Shown one piece after another: positions 1 to 8,221 of a stretch of 54,460 nt of DNA. Every line of letters starts with the position of its first letter. Position 1 is the stretch's first letter. Both the position numbers and the translations under genes were made by a program. The notes under the pieces are model-generated. The model made no database searches. It was not told where the DNA came from and saw only the letters and a program-made list of their open reading frames with translations. The stretch lies in NCBI GenBank assembly GCA_964368645.1, contig CAYJBY010000020.1:1-54460 (forward strand), written 5' to 3'. Source of the DNA: JAEDHM01 sp964368645. GTDB lineage: Bacteria > Bacillota > Clostridia > Christensenellales > CAG-1252.

Positions 1-2
1 TT

Positions 3-3000
3 CAGCTTCCCAATAACCCGACAAAAGCGGGTTTTACGTTTGACGGCTGGTACTTGGATACCGCGCTTACCAACGCCTTATCCGTTACCGAGCTTAACAA
101 GCTGACCAATGGCTCCACCGTTCAGGTTTACGCTAAGTGGACGCCTGAAGGCACCGCTCCCACGTTCTCCCTTACCCTTAATTATACGGACGCGGACGGC
201 GCAAACTACGGCACGGCGACCTTTGACGGCACCACGCTTGCCGCGAAGAGCGCAACCAAGACAGGTTTCACTCTACAGGGTTGGTACTTGGATACCGCGC
301 TTACCAACGCCTTATCCGTTACCGAGCTTAACAAATTGACTAACGGCTCCACCGTTCAGGTTTACGCCAAGTGGACTGCTGAAGGCTCCAATCCCAGATT
401 CTCTATAACCGTTAACTACACCGACGCGGACGGCGCAAGCTACGGCACGGTGATTTTTGACGGTACTTCTCTTACGATTAAGAGCGCATCTAAGGCAGGA
501 TTTGTTTTTGATGGTTGGTACTTGGATACCGCGCTAACTAACCCCTTATCCGTTACCGAGCTTAACAAGCTGACTAACGGCTCCATCGTTAAGGTTTACG
601 CCAAGTGGACGCCTGAAGGCACCGCTCCCACGTTCTCCCTTACCCTTAACTACACCGACGCGGACGGCGCAAACTACGGCACGGCAACCTTTGACGGCAC
701 CAGTCTTAAAGCGAAGATCGCAACGAAGACAGGATTTATTCTACAGGGTTGGTACTTAGATACCGCGCTTACCAACGCCTTATCCGTTGCCGAGCTTAAC
801 AAGCTGACTAGCGGCTCCACCGTTAAGGTTTACGCCAAGTGGACGCCTGAAGGCACCGCTCCCACGTTCTCCCTTACCCTTAACTACACCGACGCGGACG
901 GCGCAAACTACGGCACGGCAACCTTTGACGGCACCACACTTGCGGCGAAGAGCGCAGTTAAAACAGGTTATATTTTACAGGGCTGGTACTTAGATACCGC
1001 GCTTACCAACGCCTTATCCGTTACCGAGCTTAACAAGCTTACTAACGGCTCCATCGTTAAGGTTTACGCCAAGTGGACGGCAATCGATGCGAACCTTACT
1101 TTCGCGCAATTCAAAGAATTGTACGACACGTTCAGCGCACAATACCCCGACACTGCACGCTATTACAGCGAGTATGAGAACGGCTGTACGTATCTTATGA
1201 TTAATAACGGCAAGGTGCTTAGTCTTGATTGCTGTTGGGGCGACAAATACGAGATTTACGCCGTGGAGGGCACCTATACCCTTAACGGAAACTACGCGAC
1301 CGTGCTCTTTACGAGCGAGACGGAAATTCTCTACTTCCCCGACACTAATGCCATAACAAGCGAATCTGTAAATCTTAGTATCCGCGATTACTTAGTAATC
1401 GAAGACGGCTACATTTACAACAACTACTGTGCTTTGCATAAGACTGCCGCCACGCAATCCGCGGAGACGGTTATCAATTATACGACAGATCCTATAAGCG
1501 TAGCCGTGGGCACCACCGCGGACGCGCTGGAAGAGGAGCTTTATCTGTATCCTATCTATGGCGATTACAGCATCGGCGGGTTTATTGACTCTTCTACGGT
1601 TACTTTGCCTGACGTTATTGACACTGCTACCGCAGGTATTAAGACAATCAGCGTGACAATCAACGGCAAAGCCTATACCGTTTATTACACCGTTTATGAG
1701 TCAGGTAATCCCGCAATTAGAGAGATTTATCAGGATTTACCCATAAGAGTTGCCTTAAACGGCACATTCGATATGGACGAAATATACATACAGGCGCGTT
1801 ATTTCGATGGCACCAGCCTTACGTTGCAGGTTACCGAGGAGATGTTTGCTAAATACAGCACCTCTGCCGTGGGCAATTTTGAAACCGTCTTTACCTATAA
1901 GGGAATGAACCTTATCGTGGAGTACAGCGTCTATGATCCTGACGATCTCGCGATTGAGGACTTTAGCGTTTCTAACCTATCCAGCCGCTATGAGCTGGGC
2001 GATACCATCGACGTCACAGGACTTCACTTTATAGCGAACTACACTGACGGTTCCAGCGGAGCAATGACCGTTGACGCGGCCAAAATGGCAATTGTCGGTT
2101 TTGACTCCTCCGTCGTCGGAGAATGCACTATACACTTTGTTTACGATGGGATTTCCAGCCGCGATTATACCGTTTACGTTTATGATCCGCTGGCGGTAAT
2201 CAATTGGGACGTTTATTCGTTAGGAACCACCCTTATAACCGGCTCGACGTTGGATTTGGAAGACGTGGAAATATCCGTTTTCTACGGCGACGACTCAAAG
2301 GAAACCAAACGCGTAACCTTAACCTGTGACAGCTATGATTTCTCGGTTGCCGGAACCTACGACGTTGTTTTAACCTATGAGGGCGTTCCGAAAAACTTTA
2401 TCTTTGAAATAGTCGATATTGACGATGTTTCCGTTGAATCCTTACATTACGAGGGCGTACAGCTTTCGGTAGAGTTAAACGGTGAGCTTAACGCCGACGA
2501 GCTTTACGTCGTTGTCAGCGGCTATACCGATAACAACTACTGGATCGATTTTGAAATGCAGACTACAGAGGATATGCTGTCTTACGACTCCTCGGTTCTC
2601 GGCGAGGGTATCCTTAGTATCAGCTTCGGGGGCGCGGAGTGCTCTACCGGTATCACTGTTTACAATCCCGATAATACGGAAATCGAGTCGCTTTCCATTA
2701 TGCCGAAAACGGGTGATGCTATAAGAGTTCCTCTTAATGCTACGGAGCCTGACGTATCCAAACTGGATATCCTAGTGTACTACGCTAACTATGACTCGGA
2801 AGGCAACAGCCTCGGAATTTTCTATACACCGCTTACCGATTATGAGAATTTGGAGTTTGCTTTCTCCTCCGCAGTTGCAGGGAAAACGGAGCTTTCCGTT
2901 TCTTATAAAGGTCACAACGAAAAGGTGGAAATTGTGGTTTACGATCCCGATAACCTTACCGTTGAATGCATAAGAATTGACAAATGCCCCGACACAATAG

Positions 3001-6000
3001 CCTTTAACGGCGTTGCTGATCCCGATGCGTTTACCGTCTTGGCAGTTTACAGCGACGGTAGCAGTTCCCCCATTACGCTTACGGCAAGTATGATTACCCT
3101 TGACACCTCGGTTTCAGGCAATATACAAGGCTCCATTACGTACGAGGGCTGTGAAACACCCTTCTATATTAACGTCAGAGAAGAGGGCGACAAGGAGATA
3201 AAGAACATTGAGCTTATCGGTACTCTCACCGAGATCGCGCTCGGTGCCAACGTGGAAACGCTTAACACGCAGTTACAGCTTAAGATTACCTATGACGACA
3301 ACACCGAGCTTACTCTGCCTATTTCCGATAAGTCTATAATTATTGACACCGATTTCTCCTCATCGGCTACCGGCTCCTATCAGTTCCGCGTGCTCTACAA
3401 CAATGAGACTATTTCCTACAACTATGACGTGGTGCTTTCTATTGACACCAACATAAACGTAGGAGCGTACTCCGCGCACGTTTACAATATTTCAACCGAC
3501 CTGCGCGCCGATTTGACGGTCAGCGGCAAGCTTATTAAGCTCAGCGGAGAAGCGTACTTCTACAACGGACAGGCGCGTTTCCAAATGTACGGCGAAAACG
3601 ACGCCGCGCTTTCCTTTACTTACTCTAAGGCAAGCGACGGCACCGCCACGGTGAGTGAACTGTCCTATACGGCACCTGCCGTTTCCAAGGATTATGCCGG
3701 CATTGACGAGTTCGCCGCCGACAATACCACCTTTGCCGCTGATTACCCCAACGCTAAGGTTTACTCCACGTTAATCGAAAGCGAGTATATGACAATGGCA
3801 TATTCGCTTTATCTGCTGGACAACACGCATTTCGGTATCACCATACTGCGTACCAGTGTTTGGGACGAGGGCATCTACTCGCTTAGCGTGATAACGGGTA
3901 CCTACGTTTCGGACGACGGTTTCGCTGTCGTTGACTGTACCGAAACCAAGCTATACAGCTACGACGTCACTAAAGCGACTATGACCATTACGGACGTTGA
4001 CGATGAAAACTCCATCAATATAATTTTAACTGACAGATACATTGACATCGGCAACAAAACAGTGCTGTTTAACGGTCAGCCGGGCAGCGGTACTACGGTT
4101 ATCGGTTACGTTTCCGACTCTGTTACGGTGATAAAGGGCGCGGCTTCAGTAGAATTCGTTGCTTATCCCGTTATGGACGACGGCACAGTGGGTGAAACCG
4201 AAAACGGCGTTAAGCTAAACGTCGCAATTACCTCTACAGTAACGGGCTCTGTGGTTTTGTCCGCGGAGATAGACGGCAAGACCTATAAATTCATAGCGAC
4301 CGTTGTTGATCCCTATAACGACTTAGACCACATTTCGGCGTACGTCAACGGCAGCAATACGCTGTCCGTAGGCGATACCGTCAACGTCAGCGACATATCT
4401 TTAACCGCCTACTATAAGGACGGACATTCCGAGAGAGTGACCGTTACGGCGGATATGCTTTCCGATTACAGCACCGCCAACGCAGGCAGTATGAAGGTTA
4501 TCATAACCTACTACGGCAAAACTACCGAATTGTTCTTCGAGGTGGAGAATAAGGGAACCGAAGCCCTGCTTTTGGTGGATAAAAACTTTACGCTTAGCGG
4601 CTATAACTTCAACGTGAAGGTTTATGACGATTCTACGGCGGAGATAACGGTAGATGACAGCGGAAGCTACTCGGCAAGCGCAAAGGCAAGCTGGGAAGCT
4701 ATAAGCTTTGATCCCGAAAAGGGAATCGCAATCGTTAGGCTGTCCGCAAAGGGACTTACCATCAATGCAACCTTAACCACTGGTATCTCCTATAACGTGG
4801 AAATCAACGATTCCGAGTTTGATCCCGCAGTTTTCGCAGGCACGCAGGATACGAAACAGTTTTTATACGAGTTCTCGGCAGAAGACGGGGATTACGATGT
4901 GGGTATGAAGTTTTATTCCGATTACACCGCGGAAATAACCGTATGCAATACGGTCAGCGGCACAAAGTATGAGAATCTCAAAGCAAGCTGGAATATGATA
5001 AAGCTTGACGAGAACGGATTGGTTGCCATAAGCATCAGCTGTACGGGGCTTTCGATAGAGGCTAACGCGACAATAGACGTGGACGGCGGTGTAAGCAACG
5101 AAATAATTTCCAAAATTTTAATTGACGAAACGCTTCTTGGCGGCGAGGAAAAGGATCCCGTTTCCTTGTTCGAACTCAATCTGTCCGACGCGAGCTATGA
5201 ACTTAACATTCTCGCTTTCGACGACAATACCGCTGTAGTCAGTTTTGTGCAAAGTGGCGACGGCGTTTGTTCCGAAGAGCTAGCCGCCAGCTGGTACAAA
5301 GATGAAAGCTATTATTACTTCAGCGGTAACGGCTTCGGCTTCTGCGTTGCTTTCAACAACGTAGAGGGTGAGCTTTTAGTCGATCTTCAGGACTTGGAAG
5401 TTGACGCAGAAATCGTGTTCAAGGGCGAGGATCCCGAAAATCCCGACGATCCCGAAAATCCCGACGAGCCTACCGAAGTTAGTTCTATCCAAATATNNNN
5501 NNNNNNNNNNNNNNNNNNNNNNNNNNNNNNNNNNNNNNNNNNNNNNNNNNNNNNNNNNNNNNNNNNNNNNNNNNNNNNNNNNNNNNNNNNNNNNNNCGTA
5601 ACGATTGACTTTGCAGGTGACGGCTTCTACGTAATGCTCACCGAGGAAAAGCTAGACGACGGCTCTGTGAGTTATGTTTTAAGCGACTACGGCTTTGACG
5701 CTTCCTTCGGCGTAACCGAGGATCCCGAAAACCCCGACGATCCCGAAAATCCCGACGAGCCTAAGGATCCCGAAGAGCCTACACTGGTTGACAGCTATTC
5801 CTCGTTTGACAACAATATAAGCGTTACGTTCAGCGGTATGTCCGACGGCACCATTAACGGCACTGTCGATATATACACGTATTACGTTAACGGTACAAAC
5901 ATTGCTGGCACTTACTCCGTTACAGGCAGTTATTCCGTTACCGAGGACGTTAAAACAAGAATTTCTATCGTAGGCAGCGGTTATCGTGTAGTGCTTTATG

Positions 6001-6764
6001 CGACGTTGCTCGAAGACGGCTCCATAGTGTACGATCTTAACGATTACGCCTTTGACGAAACCTTTGCAGGGGAAGAAGGCAAGGACGATCCCGAAAATCC
6101 CGACGATCCCGAAAACCCCGACGATCCCGAAAATCCCGACGAGCCTACCGAAGTTAGTTCTATCCAAATATTTGATGACAGCATAAGCATTTGGTTCAGT
6201 CTTATGTCCGACGGCACTTTTAGCGGCTCCGTTGACATTCTCAGCTATTCGGTTGAGGGCAAGTCCCTTGAGGGCAATTATGAGGTTTCCGGCAGTTACG
6301 CCATTAACGAGGGAGAAAGCGTAACGATTGACTTTGCAGGTGACGGCTTCTACGTAATGCTCACCGAGGAAAAGTTAGACGACGGCTCTGTGAGTTATGT
6401 TTTAAGCAACTATGGCTTTGACGCTTCCTTCGGCGTAACCGAGGATCCCGAAAATCCCGACGATCCTACCGATCCCGAGGACGATAATTCTGTTTTCACG
6501 ATGGATACCATTTACGCCGATTATGCTATTACGGTAAAAGCCTATAACGACGGCACAGCGGAAGCAACGATTTATGTCAACGACGCCGTTTATTCCTCAA
6601 TGTGCAGTTATAGTGTGATTACAAATGCTGAAGACGGTTTGTCCGTTGTTGTGGGATGTAACGGTTTGGCAATGACCGTAGCCACCGACGCGGAATACAC
6701 CAATTTCACAGTGATAAGCTTTGAATTCGACACTACGATGTTCGGCGCGGCAGAAATAGAATAA
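3..6764 (+). CDS. Giant secreted InlB-repeat / Ig-like repeat protein, 5' end missing
   Basis: About 2250 residues are visible and the frame is open to base 3, so the start codon and signal peptide lie outside the window. The first 1.08 kb encodes five 78-residue repeats of the Listeria-Bacteroides (Flg_new/InlB B) type, each with a GWYLDTALTN core and ending VYAKWT. The middle (about 1.5-4.5 kb) is a series of beta-rich Ig-like modules of 75-90 residues, many ending in a V-Y-D-P-D linker. The last 2 kb holds roughly 100-residue modules joined by DPENPDDPENPDEP linkers. No LPXTG, transmembrane anchor or cell-wall motif is seen at the C-terminus (ends AAEIE). Such proteins are usually surface adhesins or matrix proteins; that role is inference. 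A 100-N gap interrupts one C-terminal module. Confidence 0.85.
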   Translation, partial: QLPNNPTKAGFTFDGWYLDTALTNALSVTELNKLTNGSTVQVYAKWTPEGTAPTFSLTLNYTDADGANYGTATFDGTTLAAKSATKTGFTLQGWYLDTALTNALSVTELNKLTNGSTVQVYAKWTAEGSNPRFSITVNYTDADGASYGTVIFDGTSLTIKSASKAGFVFDGWYLDTALTNPLSVTELNKLTNGSIVKVYAKWTPEGTAPTFSLTLNYTDADGANYGTATFDGTSLKAKIATKTGFILQGWYLDTALTNALSVAELNKLTSGSTVKVYAKWTPEGTAPTFSLTLNYTDADGANYGTATFDGTTLAAKSAVKTGYILQGWYLDTALTNALSVTELNKLTNGSIVKVYAKWTAIDANLTFAQFKELYDTFSAQYPDTARYYSEYENGCTYLMINNGKVLSLDCCWGDKYEIYAVEGTYTLNGNYATVLFTSETEILYFPDTNAITSESVNLSIRDYLVIEDGYIYNNYCALHKTAATQSAETVINYTTDPISVAVGTTADALEEELYLYPIYGDYSIGGFIDSSTVTLPDVIDTATAGIKTISVTINGKAYTVYYTVYESGNPAIREIYQDLPIRVALNGTFDMDEIYIQARYFDGTSLTLQVTEEMFAKYSTSAVGNFETVFTYKGMNLIVEYSVYDPDDLAIEDFSVSNLSSRYELGDTIDVTGLHFIANYTDGSSGAMTVDAAKMAIVGFDSSVVGECTIHFVYDGISSRDYTVYVYDPLAVINWDVYSLGTTLITGSTLDLEDVEISVFYGDDSKETKRVTLTCDSYDFSVAGTYDVVLTYEGVPKNFIFEIVDIDDVSVESLHYEGVQLSVELNGELNADELYVVVSGYTDNNYWIDFEMQTTEDMLSYDSSVLGEGILSISFGGAECSTGITVYNPDNTEIESLSIMPKTGDAIRVPLNATEPDVSKLDILVYYANYDSEGNSLGIFYTPLTDYENLEFAFSSAVAGKTELSVSYKGHNEKVEIVVYDPDNLTVECIRIDKCPDTIAFNGVADPDAFTVLAVYSDGSSSPITLTASMITLDTSVSGNIQGSITYEGCETPFYINVREEGDKEIKNIELIGTLTEIALGANVETLNTQLQLKITYDDNTELTLPISDKSIIIDTDFSSSATGSYQFRVLYNNETISYNYDVVLSIDTNINVGAYSAHVYNISTDLRADLTVSGKLIKLSGEAYFYNGQARFQMYGENDAALSFTYSKASDGTATVSELSYTAPAVSKDYAGIDEFAADNTTFAADYPNAKVYSTLIESEYMTMAYSLYLLDNTHFGITILRTSVWDEGIYSLSVITGTYVSDDGFAVVDCTETKLYSYDVTKATMTITDVDDENSINIILTDRYIDIGNKTVLFNGQPGSGTTVIGYVSDSVTVIKGAASVEFVAYPVMDDGTVGETENGVKLNVAITSTVTGSVVLSAEIDGKTYKFIATVVDPYNDLDHISAYVNGSNTLSVGDTVNVSDISLTAYYKDGHSERVTVTADMLSDYSTANAGSMKVIITYYGKTTELFFEVENKGTEALLLVDKNFTLSGYNFNVKVYDDSTAEITVDDSGSYSASAKASWEAISFDPEKGIAIVRLSAKGLTINATLTTGISYNVEINDSEFDPAVFAGTQDTKQFLYEFSAEDGDYDVGMKFYSDYTAEITVCNTVSGTKYENLKASWNMIKLDENGLVAISISCTGLSIEANATIDVDGGVSNEIISKILIDETLLGGEEKDPVSLFELNLSDASYELNILAFDDNTAVVSFVQSGDGVCSEELAASWYKDESYYYFSGNGFGFCVAFNNVEGELLVDLQDLEVDAEIVFKGEDPENPDDPENPDEPTEVSSIQIXXXXXXXXXXXXXXXXXXXXXXXXXXXXXXXXXXVTIDFAGDGFYVMLTEEKLDDGSVSYVLSDYGFDASFGVTEDPENPDDPENPDEPKDPEEPTLVDSYSSFDNNISVTFSGMSDGTINGTVDIYTYYVNGTNIAGTYSVTGSYSVTEDVKTRISIVGSGYRVVLYATLLEDGSIVYDLNDYAFDETFAGEEGKDDPENPDDPENPDDPENPDEPTEVSSIQIFDDSISIWFSLMSDGTFSGSVDILSYSVEGKSLEGNYEVSGSYAINEGESVTIDFAGDGFYVMLTEEKLDDGSVSYVLSNYGFDASFGVTEDPENPDDPTDPEDDNSVFTMDTIYADYAITVKAYNDGTAEATIYVNDAVYSSMCSYSVITNAEDGLSVVVGCNGLAMTVATDAEYTNFTVISFEFDTTMFGAAEIE
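45..1080 (+). repeat. 234-bp tandem coding repeats (InlB B / Flg_new units)
   Basis: The Trp codon of the GWYLD core falls at 48, 282, 516, 750 and 984, exactly 234 bp apart each time, so the array has a strict 78-codon period with high DNA identity as well as protein identity. This implies recent expansion or homogenisation by recombination. Confidence 0.95.
5497..5596. other. Assembly gap (100 N) inside a duplicated module
   Basis: Exactly 100 Ns. The flanks match the intact paralogous module at 6140-6480 almost base for base; in that copy the matching points lie 148 bases apart (6172-6319). The gap is therefore a placeholder at a collapsed repeat and keeps the reading frame. Confidence 0.95.
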
Positions 6765-6967
6765 TCAACCTATCGGGTTTTACGTCTAACGGAGAACATC
6801 AAAAACCCGAATAACACGGTGAAAATCGTTAAGCGCAGCAAGGTCGGCTAACGTAGCTGCCAAGTACAGCTGATAAACACGGCAAACGTGGCAAGACTGA
6901 CAGTCAAATACGGCAAACGTGACAAGACTTACCGACACAGTGATAATGTACGGTGACAGTTGAAAAG

Positions 6968-7006
6968 ACAAAGCTGACAGACAAAGCTGACAGACAAAGC
7001 TGACAG
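6968..7006 (+). repeat. Three perfect 13-bp tandem repeats
   Basis: The unit acaaagctgacag occurs at 6968-6980, 6981-6993 and 6994-7006 without a mismatch. Related CTGACAG and GACAAGACT words occur just upstream. Confidence 0.9.
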
Positions 7007-7030
7007 ACACCACCGTAATTCTAAAATTAA

Positions 7031-7066
7031 AATCCGCAGTTCACTATCGGACTGCGGATTTTTTAT
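7031..7066 (+). terminator. Bidirectional intrinsic terminator
   Basis: A perfect 10-bp stem (AATCCGCAGT / ACTGCGGATT) with a 10-nt loop is followed by a T-run. It is preceded by an A-rich stretch that would serve as the U-tract on the other strand. It can end both the giant repeat gene and the convergent radical SAM gene. Confidence 0.85.
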
Positions 7067-7149
7067 CAGCGGATTCTTATCAATCGAGATGAGATAACGG
7101 CTTAAAGTGATTTTGGATAATTCTTGCAGAATGCAAGAGTGCGCCCTGC

Positions 7150-8034
7150 TTATCGTTTTGGGTTGGTCATATCAAAAAGGGATAGCTGTTCGTAGGGTGA
7201 TGGCAGTTCCGAGAGATAGGAAAACACCGCTTCCGTGCCGTAAAGGATACCGTTTTCGGCGCAAAAGTCCGTTACCAAACGGCTCAATTCCTTGTTCCTT
7301 CGGCTGATAATTCCGTAGCTGTCGCCGTATTCCTTGACGTACCGCGCCTTTAACCCCGGGAAATGGCAATCCAGTTTTTGATAATAATACTCGCGGTTGC
7401 CCTCTCTTAGAGTCAATCCCACTCCGAAAAAGATTATTCCCTTGACCTTAGCGTCACGGCAGTAGCCCAGTAAGCCGTTAAGGTTGGCGGCGGTGTCATT
7501 GATGTAGGGAAGAAAAGGGGAGAGCCAAACCACAGTGGGAATACCGTTGTCGCGGAGAATTTTCAGCACCTCAAACCGCCTGCTTGTGACGCATACGTTA
7601 GGTTCCAGAACGCCGCACAAGCCGTCGTCGTAGGTGGTTAAGGTCATCTGCACCACCGCTTTTCCTTTGGAATTAATGCTTTTCAGCAGGTCGAGATCTC
7701 TAAGCACCAAATCGGATTTTGTTATAACTGTGGCTCCGAACCCGTATCTGTCGATAAGCTCAAGGCATTTCCGCGTTAAGCACAGCTCCTTTTCCGCAGG
7801 CATATAGGGATCGCTCATAGAACCTGTGCCTATCATACACTTACTGCGCTTGCTCCTTAACGCTTTTTCCAACAGTTCGGGGGCGTTTTCCTTAACCTCT
7901 ACGTCCTCAAAAGCGTGAGTCATATTGTAGCAGGTACTGCGCGAATCACAATAAATACAGCCGTGAGTACAGCCGCGATAAATATTCATTCCGTTGTTAG
8001 CGGACAGCAGTCCCTTAGCTTTTACAAAATGCAC
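7150..8034 (-). CDS. Radical SAM protein, spore photoproduct lyase-like family
   Basis: A 294-residue protein whose N-terminal GMNIYRGCTHGCIYC motif gives the CxxxCxxC cluster (Cys22, Cys26, Cys29) that binds a 4Fe-4S cluster and SAM. The order MNIYRGC-HGCIYCDSRS is typical of the COG1533 (SplB-related) family. True SPL repairs UV spore photoproduct, but these shorter homologues have no assigned substrate. The GTG start at 8034 is chosen because AAGGAG lies 6 bases upstream and homologues begin MHFVKAKG-like. A -10 box (minus strand, plus 8062-8067) puts the transcript start near 8055, which excludes the longer frame from TTG 8076. Whether it repairs spore DNA is open. Confidence 0.85.
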   Translation of the reverse strand: MHFVKAKGLLSANNGMNIYRGCTHGCIYCDSRSTCYNMTHAFEDVEVKENAPELLEKALRSKRSKCMIGTGSMSDPYMPAEKELCLTRKCLELIDRYGFGATVITKSDLVLRDLDLLKSINSKGKAVVQMTLTTYDDGLCGVLEPNVCVTSRRFEVLKILRDNGIPTVVWLSPFLPYINDTAANLNGLLGYCRDAKVKGIIFFGVGLTLREGNREYYYQKLDCHFPGLKARYVKEYGDSYGIISRRNKELSRLVTDFCAENGILYGTEAVFSYLSELPSPYEQLSLFDMTNPKR

Positions 8035-8160
8035 AACGCTCTCCTTTTTGATTTCTATCGGATTATAATAGCACAATTCTTTTCGGTAAGCAAGGCGTTA
8101 AAGAGCCTTTACGCGCGGTTTTTCGGGTTGTACTCGGCGCGTTTTTACCGAAAGGGTAGG

Positions 8161-8197
8161 TTGACACCTTAGAAACTTAGGTGCTATAATTAATAAT
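8161..8197 (+). promoter_or_regulatory. SigA-type promoter with extended -10
   Basis: TTGACA at 8161-8166, an 18-bp spacer with TG one base before the -10, and TATAAT at 8185-8190. Predicted start is about 8197, 25 bases before the ATG of the Glu-rich protein gene. Confidence 0.85.
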
Positions 8198-8221
8198 ACT
8201 TTCGCGCGTTTGGAGTGTGTT

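Larger units (their letters stand above)
6765..7149. other. Intergenic region with tandem repeats and terminator
   Basis: No credible gene. It holds low-complexity repeats built from ACGGCAAACGTG- and GACAAGACT-like words, three exact 13-bp tandem units near 6968-7006, and a terminator shared by the convergent genes. Confidence 0.7.

Noticed and set aside
6700..6764. LPXTG or other wall-sorting signal at the end of the first giant protein
   Set aside because: The C-terminus has neither the motif nor a hydrophobic tail.
8035..8076. TTG at 8076 as start of the radical SAM gene
   Set aside because: A -10 box at 8062-8067 lies inside that extension, and GTG 8034 has AAGGAG at the right distance and matches homologues.
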